Assembly (NCBI GenBank): GCA_029298735.1
Contig: JANSLP010000151.1
Location: 1-64,000, forward strand
Reading direction: 5' to 3'
Length of the DNA: 64,000 nucleotides
From: Ophiostoma sp. CBS 140.51
Taxonomy: Eukaryota; Ascomycota; Sordariomycetes; Ophiostomatales; Ophiostomataceae
Position 1 is the stretch's first letter, and the number at the start of each line of letters is the position of its first letter. The notes beneath the pieces are model-generated. The model did not search any database and was not told where the DNA came from. It was given only the letters and a program-made list of their open reading frames with translations. The translations under genes and the position numbers were made by a program. Shown piece after piece: positions 31,461 to 43,180 of this stretch.

Positions 31461-34275
31461 GGTTGATGAGTAGGATGGAAGGGTGAATGGAGGGCGAGAG
31501 GGATGGGGAGAGAGTGTGTCGATGTAGTCGTGGCAAGCGTGGTTACGAGGCTGCGAAGAAAGGCCAGAGCGAGATCGGGGCGTGGTTAAAGAAATGTGGG
31601 TTGCTGTATCGTGTCGTGTCCCAGTACTGCGGACTATTCGTGAGCGTCAACAGTCGTCAATGACGTCCCTTTTAGTGACGCGCTCTTGATGAATAGCAAA
31701 ATGGCGGTGATCAATGCAAAAGTGAGCGTGCCCGAGGTGCGCAAGTGCCACTGAACAGCCTTGCGGAGAGACTAGAAAAGGAGAACAAAGAAAATGCAAA
31801 ACCCAGTCGATGGGGACTAAAAAGTCGATACGGTGAATTGAAATCGTTGCACGCTATGTCGTAATCCGTCAACAAACAGATGATGTATCGTTATTTGTCG
31901 CGGACGGCTGGAAGGAGAGATGTCAACCGAAGACAGATGCGAGCGAGTGTGGGTGGAAGGATGGACAGTGCACTGGTCGGCGCCGTGTTATCCACTGTGT
32001 CACGACAGGGGTCGTTCTGTTTTCCACGTCCTGTGCCCCGGATTGAGATGGTGGTAGAATGTCGAAGAGAACGTCGAATGCTGAGAAGTCGGATCCGACG
32101 GCTGGTGTAGTTCGAATGCTTGTTGAATAAGAATGTTGGAGGTGGTCAAGCGATGAAGCGTACGACTATGACGAGGAGCCGCGATACGGCGGGATTATAT
32201 CGGGCTGCAGCAACAGGTTTTAGGGAGAGTCAGGTTGGATGCTAGGAATAGCGAGGGCGGAGAAAGATCAAGGCGCATCAATACGTCCTAAATGCAAGCA
32301 AAATGCAAGATATGAATGCCGTCCTGCTATGTAGTAGGGCGTTCGGGGCAGGAGTGTTGGCAGCGAAAGGCGTGATTGAGAAGAGATAGTGAGAAGAGAG
32401 CCGGGACAATTGAACTTGAAGCAGCCGACCTGCGATGGCCGGCCGGTGGTGTGCTGTGAGTCTTGTTGTTCACAAGGAGGCAAAATGGCTTGAAGGGCGG
32501 AGAAACGGGGGCGAAAAGGGCGCTAATAGTCACTAGAGCAGACGAAGCCCAAAGAAATCAAGACAGTTGAGGGCCAACAATGCGACAGCGAACTGCAGGC
32601 GTGGGCGCGAAGATAGTGTGCTAATGAATATGCCAGTGAGGAGGGTCAAAACAAAACGAATGGAACCGTGATGACGCCAAAAACGGATACAAAAAAGGGG
32701 AGAACGATTTCGAGAGAAAGATGCAAGAATCGACCAAAGAACGTGGAAAGTAGAAGGCACAAGACATTCTAGGAAAGGGCCTGGCCAGCCATTTCAGGGA
32801 AGGAGCGAAGAAAAGAGGATGACTGAGGTCATTGGACCAGAGACTGGGATAAAAGAGGGGCGATCTTGGCCTGGCAGCTGGCGGTTGTCGGTTGGGATGC
32901 CGTTCCAGGGACTTAACGCCCTGATTTGCAGGCCCAGCCAGGGCAAGGAGCGGTCGCGGCGGCGCAGCTGCTAAAGCGGGAACTGACTCTGTTGGCTCTT
33001 TTTAGAGGAATTCAGGGTGGCTGTTCAACCCTCTGTTTCTGTGTGGCATTTGGGTTTTCACGTATTTATTTTGTTTGATATATCGAATTGATACAGATTC
33101 CGCATTGCGCGTGACGTGGACACATGAGGGCTGCTTGTTGGGCGACAAAACCACGCATAGTATCTTGTGTCTGCAGCCAGCCAATGCTGTCAGTGGCTCC
33201 CGGCTAGGCCTCGTCTTTGCTGCCTTGTGGGCATTTTTTAGCGGCTGCTGGGGATGATCGCGCCCGCCCAGCCTGGTCCAGAGTCCAGACTAAAGGACCC
33301 TCGGCCACGCGCGCGATGGAGACCAGACGGCCTGGAATTCACCCAAACAAAAGGCATGGCAAAAACGACGAACCAGATCAGTTATCCAAAATTCGTGGTT
33401 CCAGATCTACGGCTAGGAGAGGGGCTCACGGCAAGAAAACGTACTGAGGCTGTTAGAGTCGGCCGGCCCAATTCCCATGTTCCAGCTAAAACATATAAAA
33501 CATATCTAAGAGGGACAGCCTTGCTTCCTCTGACAGCAGATTGTATAAAACTGGCGTCGAGATGTTTTGATTTAGTTGGCTCACGCTGACCAGCCCAAAA
33601 TCCTGTCCACGTGTGCATGCATAACGACGTCAAGGCAGGAGAGAACCCACAGCCTCCTAGCCTATCAGCCCGTGTTAATATAAAATGCCAATATGTGATC
33701 TGTGTCGTCTCTCGTTTGGTGTGCAGGCGGCGCTGCTGCCGATATTGCTCACATACAAAGAAGCATACGAGGGAGGACAAGAGAGGCGTTGAGCTACGCC
33801 ACACTGTTTCTTTCTGCTGCCTTCACGGCGACCGGGTTTGACTTTGCCGTCCAACTCCGGCACCCAGCGAACCAGTATTGCGTCACCCCCTTTGGATGCG
33901 CTGAATGTCTCGAATTCGTTTATATTTCATATATCCTTCTACCTCGCTTGCATCGCGTGCCACTGGATGGGTCGTCTTGTGCCCTCCTGTATATCTTGTC
34001 GGATATTGCCGCAAAGATGGCGCCTGGACGCAGGGCGCGCAAGAATGGATGTTGTGGATGTTGAGGCTGGCGCCTATTGCAGTCACGGCCGTGTTTTCGA
34101 ATGCGCCGCATATCCCGTTAAATGAATTTTTGTAGGCCCCTATCGCTCCAAAACTAATGGAAGGGGATGCTGCAACTTGCGCCGTGCTCCGTCGTTCGGG
34201 TATCGAATCATGTCTGTTTGAATGGGCGTCTTCGTGCCCTCATTTTTGCCGTCTATCCCCAATGATGTTCGCCGT
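31461..34275. other. 2.8-kb gene-poor region upstream of GID4
   Basis: The 1.3 kb next to GID4 is purine-rich on the plus strand (CT-rich toward the gene), typical of a long fungal leader. The remainder, to the end of the MAGO gene, contains overlapping short frames on both strands at 33254-34135, none with domain-like content. I see no repeat or RNA gene; an unrecognised non-coding RNA cannot be excluded. Confidence 0.5.
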
Positions 34276-34998
34276 TTAGATCGGCTTGATCTTGAAGTGC
34301 AGAGAGATCAAGCTGAAGACCAGTGCCTTCAGGTCCTGCACTAGGTAGTAGAAGACGCGGAGGCCCTCGGGGTCTGACGATTCCGTCACGTCGACCAGTG
34401 ACCCTATCTTGGCCGTTTCGAACGAGATGTGTTCGCTGCCGATGCGCAGCTCAAGCTCCTGGCGACCGTCCTTGTTCTTCTGGGGCCATTTTGCGTCGTC
34501 TTCTCTGTTTGCGACATAATTGATTAGATCTTGGACTTGAAGGACATGGCTTGTGTGTAGATTGGGTACAGGGTGGACCTACTTCATAATCTCACTGAGC
34601 TTGACAATCCGCTTGATCTCCTCAATCACAACCGAGCTGACATACACTGTTGTAAACTGTTAGTGCTGTGCAGCCACAAGAAAGAGCATGGTGTCCAACG
34701 TACTCTCTTTCCGGATGAGGCTGTCGTTGCGGTAGTTGGAATTGTTGGCATAACGTGCAATGGCACTCCGTCCATCGCCCACGACACGGAAGTCGAACTC
34801 TGGAGTACGGTTAGTCAATGGCCTGCGGGTCGCCATGCGCAAATCTGGTTGCAAACGTACCAAGGAACTCGTGGCCAAAGCGACCCGAGTGGCCGGAGCT
34901 GTAAAGAAGTCGTTAGTCGGGTTCGAAGAAGTATGAGGAAGTACCAACATATCGACATACTAGTACCGCAGGTAGAACTGCTCGTTTGCGGACGTCAT
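34276..34998 (-). CDS. MAGO: Mago nashi, exon-junction-complex core subunit, 154 aa
   Basis: Five exons (34998-34961, 34898-34861, 34799-34704, 34646-34583, 34504-34276) with GTRNGT donors join to 154 residues. The sequence is nearly invariant across eukaryotes: FYLRYYSGHSGRFGHEFLEF, YANNSNYRNDSLIRKE, EEIKRIVKLSEIM, DDAKWPQKNKDGRQELELRI, EHISFETAKIGSL, DPEGLRVFYYLVQDLKALVF and the end FKIKPI. With Y14 it locks eIF4A3 on spliced mRNA and acts in mRNA localisation and decay. The loop between EFDFR and YANNSN reads VVGDGRSAIAR, about five residues longer than the animal PDGKLR form. Exons of only 38, 38 and 64 nt mean this splicing-complex gene itself depends on efficient splicing. It is head to head with SEC26. 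Confidence 0.96.
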
Positions 34999-35680
34999 CG
35001 TGGCTGCTGGTGTACGATGAGGGTAGGTAGCGACAATAGCAAGCCCAAAGCGTGAAGCTTTTCGCGACGTCGACAAGCACAGTGCAGTTTGGCGATTCCT
35101 TAGCCTGCCCACTATCTCTCTCCAACGTGCGAGTCGAGGGGTGAGTTCGCGTTGTACCCACAATTCACGTGATATTTCTGGACTCCGACTGGTTTCTGCC
35201 ACCTGGCCCGCAGCTCACCGCCCTAGCTTGTGAGCCCCCACAACAAGCACAAGCCAGCAAAGGGGGGTCATGGAAAGGGCCACAATTGGCAAGGGTCAAT
35301 TTGGCACGCTGTTCTTTGGGAAATAGGGAGAGGACACGACCAGCCAGCAACGAACCTCTCAACATCACACAACTCGCAACGTCACCCCGTTCGCACCTGT
35401 CTTCCATCATCTACGGCCGCACCTTTGGTTCGCGACACCACTCCAAGCTGCGGCATTCTTCTGACAATTATTCCTAGAAAAAGCGCGTGTGTGTGCGAGC
35501 ACCGTTTCCCCCCACCCCTTTTCGATCCGCCACATTGCCAAAATCGACTGAAAGCGACCTTCCATCGGGTTTGGCTGTCCACCGTCTTTTTGGCCTTCTC
35601 CAACCCTCCTTCACCACCAATTCCGACAGCAATTCGACATATCATCGCGATACTATCGGGGCCACCGACCAACCGCCATC
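34999..35680. other. Divergent promoter region MAGO / SEC26
   Basis: This 682-bp region separates two start codons. A perfect TCACGTGA lies at 35165-35172, and a CT-rich leader precedes SEC26. Short frames here are not protein-like. Confidence 0.5.
35165..35172. promoter_or_regulatory. TCACGTGA palindrome (E-box/Cbf1-like)
   Basis: This exact palindrome lies 167 bp upstream of the MAGO start codon in a bidirectional promoter. It could serve either gene; binding is inferred. Confidence 0.4.
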
Positions 35681-38600
35681 ATGTCTACGTTCCTCGATGG
35701 GGCGTACAGCCTCATTCACCAGGACAATGCGGCCGACGTCCCGACTCTCAACGACCTCAAGAATCAGCTCGAGAAGGGCACTGACGAGTCGAAGATGGAC
35801 ACGATGCGCCGCATCCTGGTCATCATGCTCAATGGTGACCCGCTACCCGGCATCTTGATGCATATCATCCGTTTCGTCATGCCGTCCAAGTCGAAGCCGT
35901 TGAAGAAGCTCCTCTACTTCTACTACGAGATCTGCCCTAAGCTCGACGCCGCCGGCAAGCTCAAGCAGGAGATGATCCTCGTCTGCAACGGCATTCGCAA
36001 CGATCTGCAGCACCCCAACGAGTACATTCGCGGCAACACCCTGCGTTTCCTGTGCAAGCTCCGCGAGGCCGAGCTCATCGAGCCCCTCCTTTCCTCGGCG
36101 CGGTCCTGCCTCGAGCACCGCCACGCCTATGTGCGCAAGAACGCCGTCTTTGCTATTGCCTCTATCTTCCAGCACTCGCCAGCTCTGATCCCCGACGCGG
36201 CTGAGCTCCTGGCCACCTTCATCGAGACCGAGACCGACCCCACCTGCAAGCGCAACGGCTTTGCTTCGCTGGCCAGCATCAGCCACGATGCCGCCCTGAC
36301 ATACCTCACAAGCGTCTTCGACAGCGTGCCGAACGCAGAGGAGCTCCTGCAGCTCGCAGAGATTGAGTTCATCCGCAAGGATGCCGTCCAGAATGCCCAC
36401 AACAAGGTATGTGACCCTCTAAAACGGTGGATAGATTTGACGAAAGGGAAAGTGGAAATATCAGACGCAATCTCATGCTAACACCATCATAGGCCCGGTA
36501 TCTGAGACTTATTTTCGACCTGCTCGAAGCCAACACCTCCACTGTGGTGTACGAAGCGGCATCTTCCCTTACCGCACTCACTAGCAACCCCGTCGCCGTC
36601 AAGGCTGCTGCCGGCAAGTTCATCGAGCTGAGCATCAAGGAGGCCGACAACAACGTCAAGCTTATTGTCCTTGACCGCGTTGACCAGCTGCGGAAAAAGA
36701 ACCCTGGCGTCCTAGACGACCTCGTTATGGAGGTTCTCCGTGTTCTGCCCAGCCCTGATATCGATGTCCGGCGGAAGGCCCTCGAGATTGGCCTGGAGAT
36801 GGTCTCGAGCAAGAACGTTGAGGAAGTCGTGCTGCTCCTGAAGAAAGAGCTGTCCAAGACTGTCGACCAGGACTACGAGAAGAAGGCCGAGTACCGTCAG
36901 CTGCTCATCCACAGCATCCACCAGTGCGCCATCAAGTTCTCCGAGGTGGCTGCCAGCGTGGTCGACTTGCTCATGGACTTTGTTGCCGACTTCAACAACG
37001 CTTCCGCCGTCGACGTCATCAACTTTGTCAAGGAGGTTGTTGAGAAGTTCCCCAAGCTGCGCGCTACCATTGTGCAGAAGCTCTTCGAGACGCTCAAGGA
37101 GGTTCGCGCTGGTAAGGTCTACCGCGGTATCCTTTGGATTATTGGCGAGTACTCGGTGGATGAGAGCGATATCCGCGAGGCGTGGAAGCGGATCCGTGCC
37201 AGCCTCGGCGAGATCCCCATCCTGGCATCAGAACAGAGACTCCTGGACCAGGGCGAACCCGAGGAGGAAACTAAGGACGTCAACGGCAACGGCAAGCCTG
37301 CCGCCCCGACTGGCTCCAGACGTGTGCTGGCTGATGGCACCTACGCTACCGAGACCGCGTTTACTAGCCAGACCTCGGCTGCTGTGGCTCGCCTAGAGGC
37401 CGTCAAGGCCGCCCAGAAGCCGCCATTGCGCCAGCTGATCCTGGACGGCGACTACTACTTGGCCACTGTCCTGTCCGCGACCCTGACCAAGCTAGTTATG
37501 CGCCACTCGGAGATTTCGTCCGACAAAGCCCGCACCAACGCTCTGCGCGCTGAAGCGATGCTGATAATGATCTCCATCGTCCGCGTTGGTCAGTCGCAGT
37601 TCGTCAAGGCACCAATCGACGAGGATTCTGTGGACCGCATCATGACGTCGGTTCGCAGCCTCGCCGAGTTCAGCGAGCACAAGGAGCTTGAGACTGTGTT
37701 CCTCGATGACACCCGAAAGGCGTTCCGCAACATGGTGGTCGCTGAGGAGAAGAAGCGTGCCGCAAAGCTGGCTGACGAGAAGGCCAAGACGGCCATCCAG
37801 GTTGACGACGTTGTGTCGATCCGCCAGCTCAGTAAGAAGAACACGTTGGACAACACAGATCTGGTCGAGGCTGACCTGGACCGCGCTACTGGCGGCGATG
37901 CTAGCGGCGCCGAGGACCTATCGAGCAAGCTGTCACGCGTTGTGCAGCTGACAGGTTTCTCTGACCCTGTGTACGTCGAGGCGTACGTCAAGGTGCACCA
38001 GTTTGATATTGTGTTGGACGTGCTGCTGGTGAACCAGACGACGGAGACGCTGCAAAACCTGTCTGTAGAGTTTGCGACGCTGGGCGACCTCAAGGTTGTT
38101 GAGCGGCCAACGACACAGAACCTAGCGCCGCACGACTTCCACAATGTGCAGTGCACGATCAAGGTATCGAGCACAGACACGGGCGTGATCTTTGGCAACG
38201 TCGTGTACGACGGCGCACACTCGACCGATACCAACGTCGTGATTCTTAACGATCTTCACGTTGATATTATGGACTACATTGTGCCCGCTACGTGCACGGA
38301 GACCCAGTTCCGCTCGATGTGGACCGAGTTCGAGTGGGAGAACAAGGTCAACATCAACAGCAAGGCGCCGACGCTGCGGGCGTTCCTGGAGGGCCTTATG
38401 AAGGCGACCAACATGAACTGCCTGACGCCCGAGGCCGCCATGAAGGGCGACTGCCAGTTCCTCAGTGCCAATCTGTACGCGCGCAGCGTGTTTGGTATGT
38501 GCCCCTTTCTTTTGATTTCATATTCTATCTGTTCCATTGACCCTTTACTAACCATATTGCAGGCGAGGACGCTCTGGCCAACTTGAGCATCGAAAAAGAG

Positions 38601-38711
38601 GGCGAGGATGGCCCGATTACAGGCTTTGTGCGGATACGCAGCAGATCGCAGGGTCTGGCTCTGAGCCTGGGCTCTCTCAAAGGTCTGAGCAAGATTGGCG
38701 TTGCGGCTTAA
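35681..38711 (+). CDS. SEC26: Coatomer subunit beta (Sec26), 958 aa
   Basis: Beta-COP is a core subunit of the COPI coat that drives Golgi-to-ER retrograde transport. Three exons (35681-36406, 36493-38494, 38563-38711) join to 958 residues, the family length. The N-terminal two thirds is an adaptin-type helical solenoid: MRRILVIMLNGDPLPGILMHIIRF split across repeats, then LQHPNEYIRGNTLRFLCKL, RHAYVRKNAVFAI and KVYRGILWIIGEYS. An acidic linker around 525-550 precedes the coatomer beta C-terminal appendage, with LDVLLVNQTTETLQNLSVE, LAPHDFHNVQCTIKVSSTDTG and the Trp-containing FRSMWTEFEWENKV. The last 49 residues come from exon 3, ending GLSKIGVAA. The start is in a CATCATGTC context. An AATAAA overlaps the region directly after the stop. 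Confidence 0.97.
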
Positions 38712-39534
38712 AATAAATCGGGCTCTGCCGTATCTTTTTTTTTGCTGTCCTCTTTTCTAATTATTAAATTTGATGTCGTTTGTTCACGGCTTTGCTGCTG
38801 CCTTTCTTTTCTTGCTGCAGCTGCTGTTTGATGGTGATGGTGTCTAGTCCTTTTTTGTTATTGCTTTTTTTGCCAACTTGTTTTTAGCTCCCCCTTTTTT
38901 ATATTTATGATCTCTCTCTCTCCACATCTCTCTCCTCGTTTTTTCTTTCCTCTCTCTTTCTATTTATCATACGTTGTCTGAGGGCACACAAAAAGTCGAC
39001 GATGTTTACAGGACGGGATGCAGGAGAAGAGTAACGGGCTTCACCAAAAATAGTTAAAATTATCTGGGTAGAAGGGAAAAAATAAAAAGTTAACAAAAAT
39101 CAAAATGTACAATATAACAATAAAAGTATGTGGTAAAATATTCTGTGATGGTTATATTCGATTATAGCCTTGAGAGGGCCGTTGATGGTACTAATGCTGG
39201 GTAATTCCAAAATGAGGTGTTGCAGTAGCCACCTCGAGACAAGATGACGACGATTAGATGTGACCAAATTCAGTGGTATATAGTGAAAAACAGTATGACC
39301 GCTCCAACTTGCGGTGCTCGGGACATTACGAACCCCTGTTTATGAGCAACATGACACAACTTGGGGGATATGAACAAAATATACAGACATCAAAATGAAA
39401 AATAAAGCAAGGGGGTATTGTGGTAGCGAAAAAAAAATGCAAATGAAATGAAATGACAGACATGTGGAGAGATCGTGAAGTGGAAAGGGAGCAAAACCAG
39501 AAGAGAGTTGACCAAAGAAGACTTCCACTAGTTT
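38712..39534. other. 3' flanks of convergent SEC26 and UBTD-like gene
   Basis: T-rich after SEC26 (38735-38960), then A-rich; this inversion marks the two 3' UTRs. A (TC)n tract lies near 38909-38934. No gene or RNA is seen. Confidence 0.5.
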
Positions 39535-40879
39535 CTACGTCGCACCAAAGACGAGGGCATTGACAACATGGCCCTCCTTCCAGCCCTGAGCCTCAAGTGA
39601 GGCGCTGTCTTTGAGGATCTTGCCCAGGTAGGCAATGCGGATGCGGGTAGTATGGGGTAGTTTGGCCTGCTCAGAGATGCGGTGTGCGAGGCTAAGGACC
39701 GTCTCATCGCGGCGGAGCAGGACAATGACGTCGCGAGAGGTGGCGCTGAGACGAGCGCGGACATGGAGCTGGTTGGCAGCAGCAACGACAGCTTTGCCCT
39801 TTTCCTCGCGACGGCGGCGACGGTGTGGGTTTCTTGACGAAGCAGTCAGGCGGTGCCGTGCCTCGTCACCACACGTATCTTCATCGTCGTCGTCTCCTGC
39901 CTCGTCGCCCTCCTCGTCAAAATCGGACTCGTCTGAGAGGTTCGCCTCACTACCGAGATCGTCGAGAGCGGCACCCTTCGTCTCGTCGAGGTCCGAGTTG
40001 TTATGGTCTGGATCGGTGGCAAGGTTGGTCGGGTCGGACACGATCCAGGAGGGCAGGGCGTAATAGTTGCCAAAGGCATCGTAGGCGCCCTGGGCCATAT
40101 CGCCAGTAGGCAATGTAATGTCGGCGGCGTCGAGGATGGTCTGAGCTGTAGCACGAGCTTCAGCTGCTTCTGCAGAGATGGCGCTGCTAGTTGTGGGCGA
40201 GGTGGGCGAGGTGGGTGAAGCAGGAGAGGCTGGTGTTGCAGCCGCGGCTGTCGAGGTGGATGTGGCGGTTGCTTGTGCGTCGGTCCCCGCTGTAGCTTTG
40301 GTATCGCCCCTTGCCGCATCGACAAGGTCAGCCTCCCATAAGATTTCAAGGGCAGTTCTCAAGGTCTGCCAGATCTCGGAACGACCGGTGACACGGGTAT
40401 CAAAGAAATCGGTGCGCTCGCGATCGATGGCGCTGCGGGTCCAAACGCGGTTGCGCGAGGTCCAGCGGCGACGCTTTATTGGCTTGTTGATGTGTTTGGA
40501 GAGCTCTTGTGCGGGTGGCTGGTGTTGTGTCGAGGAGGACGAGGTGCCAGAAGCACCGGCAGCCGTGGCTCGTAGTCGTTGACTGCCGACGGTTGGGGGT
40601 GTCGAGGAGGAAGAGGAGAAGCCGCCGGCATCGGTGCTGTCACCGCCGCTTCGTGCACCGGCACCGGCAGCAGCGACGTTTCTTGCCAAAAAGGCAGCGG
40701 CGGTAGACGGGGCCAAACCGGCAGCAGCTGGCGTATTGTTGATCGCTCGAGCAGAGCCGGAGGGTGCGCCGCCGGGATAGGGTGAGTTAGGCCCCTCAGG
40801 GCGGGAGAAGCAGCAGCCCTGGACATATGTTAGTAAGCTGCAAGGGAAGCAAATTTACAATGTAAAGAGAGCTCACCAT
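39535..40879 (-). CDS. UBTD-like (DC-UbP) ubiquitin-domain protein, 428 aa
   Basis: The first coding exon is only the ATG (40879-40877), followed by a 58-nt intron (donor GTGAGC, branch ACTAAC, acceptor CAG) and one long exon (40818-39535). Splicing yields MGCCFSRPEGPNSPYPGG, a textbook N-myristoylation site (Gly2) with adjacent palmitoylatable Cys3-Cys4, so membrane anchoring is likely. The DC-UbP N-terminal domain follows: NKPIKRRRWTSRNRVWTRS, RERTDFFDTRVTGRSEIWQT and ILDAADITLPTGDMAQGAYD with GNYYALPSWI. It resembles human UBTD1/UBTD2, which bind E2/E3 enzymes. An acidic linker (DEEGDEAGDDDDEDT) and RRRRREEKGK lead to a C-terminal ubiquitin-like fold (VRARLSATSRDVIVLL to VNALVFGAT) with no Gly-Gly tail, so it is not a conjugated modifier. 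Two Ser/Ala/Pro inserts enlarge the linkers. Confidence 0.92.
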
Positions 40880-42073
40880 GTTGACTGATGTCCGATACTT
40901 GCTGTGCCTAATGATCGCACAAGAACATCGTCATACAAAGGGGTCGAGGCTGAAAGAATCAACAGGGGAGATGGAGGAGGAGGAGTGGTGGAGACAACCG
41001 GTCTGGGACCGGGCTGAAAGAAGGTACAATAAGGAAGAAGGGCTGAGGAAACGCGGAGAGTCACTGGCTCAGGCAGGCTTGTCGCGAGACGCTCAGGTAG
41101 GGGACGCAAGGGGGAGGCTGAAGAGAGCAGAAGGGTTTAGAAGCGAAGAGATGACAAAAACGACGAAAAGTGACGAGGAAAATAGACCAAGACAAGCGGT
41201 AACGACAAGAGCCAGTTTGGACAACAGAGACGGAAGGCGCAGCCTCGTAGACCCCAAAGACCCCTATCAGAGGCCAAGAGACTTGTGGCAGAACAGAATC
41301 AACAAGAGGGACAGAAGTGGTCCCCAAGTGCGCCCGTCCGAGACATATCATTGCTCGATCTCCTAGGTAGTTGAAAAGGAGAAAGAGCAGCTGATAGATG
41401 AGGAGAGAGGGGAGGTGGTGAAGAAAAAGAGGAGAAGCGGTGGTGGTGGTGGTCAAAGAGGTCAAATGGGTGCAAATGGGGGGATGCAATAGTGTGCGCT
41501 GAACGAGGCTTGGAACTGGACGGACTGGCGTTAGGACCAAAGTGGAGTGGTTATTCCTCGAACGGGCCAAACGTCACCACGTGGTCCGAGCTTTTTATTG
41601 GGGGAGAAGGGGGTGGGTCGCACTAGCGTGTTGTAAAAACAGCTGCAATTGTGCTGCAGTTGTCTGCAAGACGGTTGAAGGGGACGCTGTAACGTGCGCT
41701 ATACGACGGAATGTTCGACTACTGTTGTGCACTGGTGTCGCTGTAAAGACCAGTGGTTTTGAAGGTCTCTTCGATCTTATGAGCAGTTTCGCCTGGCCGA
41801 GCTGCATTTCCCCTCACCTTTCGTGATTTGGAAGCACGCCCAACGCTGGCCGAGAGCATCCACCAGGGCGCGTGTGCTTCTAGACTACGATCTCGTGTTC
41901 GTTTCCATTTCTCCTTTTCATTCTTTAACATTCACCCTGCTGTGTGCCTGTCAGACTGTACTTCTTTGCTTGGCTTAAGCCGTCATGATTCGTAGCTAAT
42001 GGCAGATATATATCGTACATGCTGTCCAGATCGCCTTCCGTTTGTCTTATTATATCTTTCGCTGAGCTTCTTT
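40880..42073. other. Upstream region of UBTD-like gene and 3' flank of DIM-5
   Basis: From 40940 to 41500 the plus strand is strongly purine-rich (CT-rich on the coding side), with GGT repeats near 41438-41453. Beyond this, short frames at 41542-41826 show nothing recognisable. Confidence 0.5.
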
Positions 42074-43180
42074 TTACCACAGGAACTTGCGGCAGTTGGC
42101 ACTCTTGCACAGACACGGTGTCATACCTGCAACGTGGTGGCGTGCGTCCGACGCCAGATCCACCGTACCGTCGACATAGTCAAATGTCAGTTCGTCTCCA
42201 GCGGAAATGTCGCGCACGGCGAAAAAGGCCAAGTCGTGTATATGTTTGTCAGCATGGTCGCCGACGCGTGCAAAGATTCGCAGATTCGGGCTGCACGAGT
42301 GGTTGATGAAGCGCGTGGGGCCTGCGCGGAACTCGCCGTCGCACTCGAGCGGAGGACCGGCCAGACGGCTGTCAAGCGAGTTGGTGTCGGAGAACTTGTC
42401 AAGGGCAAACAGATAGACGTCCTTGCGGCGCGCCATAGTAGAGAGGGAGCGGCGGCGTCGGGCCTCGCGTGCCGTCAGAATTTCGCCGAGGTAACGGTCG
42501 ACGAACTGTCCCTTTTGAAGATCAACAAGTGTGCGCACGCCCCAGCCACGGTCCTCGGTCCGGAAGATTTGTAGAGGAATTTGGCGGCCGCGCTCGACGA
42601 CACGGTTGACGCAAGCCGTGTCGTCGACGTCACCATCTGCTGCCACCACGCCACCCTCGGTACTCTCTGCACACGCGCAGCCTTCGTGGCACTCGTAGAT
42701 GGGCTCGCGGCTGTCGAGATACCGGCTACGTAGTAGACCGGCTTTGTCGCCTTGACTGTGGTAAGCAAACTTGGCGCGCTTTTGCCCAGCTGCTCTCGCC
42801 GCAGACAACCGGCCACCCCTGTTTCCGTTCCTCGATGTTTCCATCTCACTGTCGCTATCGTCGCTGTTCGGCTCTTGGTCCTCTTCGTCCCAGAGCATGT
42901 CCGACAGGCACTCGCAGCCATCGTAGCGGCATGCCCGCGCGTCTGCACAGCCGCAACCACTGCGAAAGTTTGCGTCGGCCGCACGCACGCCTTGTGTCAA
43001 AATAGACTGCGTGATGAACTTGAAATTTTTAGGCAGCGTGGCGCCGTCGCCCGTCTTGTTCACGATAGTGACGGGGTATTGCTGGTGTGTAGGAAACGCC
43101 CGCAGCTGGCACCAATGGCAGCCGTCCACGACATGTTGTGGCGGGGGTCCCTGACGAGTCAGACCATGCTTATTCCCCAT
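42074..43180 (-). CDS. dim-5: Histone H3K9 methyltransferase DIM-5/Clr4-type, 368 aa
   Basis: DIM-5 trimethylates H3 lysine 9, nucleates heterochromatin, and in Neurospora directs DNA methylation. It is a single exon. A short N-terminal region has CHWCQLRAF. The pre-SET zinc cluster follows (Cys76, 78, 84, 89, 91, then Cys164, 168, 170 and 190), and the SET domain has RGWGVR (211-216), RFINHSCSPN (290-299) and ELTFDYVDG (Tyr335 is the catalytic tyrosine). Post-SET Cys356, 358 and 363 end CLCKSANCRKFLW. All catalytic and zinc residues appear present. The pre-SET loop between CAC and NRVV holds a Glu/Gly/Val/Asp insertion (about 171-189) instead of the usual three residues, and an acidic EEDQEPNSDDSDSE run splits the cluster. 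There is no chromodomain. The start codon is not well supported by context. Confidence 0.95.
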   Translation of the reverse strand: MGNKHGLTRQGPPPQHVVDGCHWCQLRAFPTHQQYPVTIVNKTGDGATLPKNFKFITQSILTQGVRAADANFRSGCGCADARACRYDGCECLSDMLWDEEDQEPNSDDSDSEMETSRNGNRGGRLSAARAAGQKRAKFAYHSQGDKAGLLRSRYLDSREPIYECHEGCACAESTEGGVVAADGDVDDTACVNRVVERGRQIPLQIFRTEDRGWGVRTLVDLQKGQFVDRYLGEILTAREARRRRSLSTMARRKDVYLFALDKFSDTNSLDSRLAGPPLECDGEFRAGPTRFINHSCSPNLRIFARVGDHADKHIHDLAFFAVRDISAGDELTFDYVDGTVDLASDARHHVAGMTPCLCKSANCRKFLW

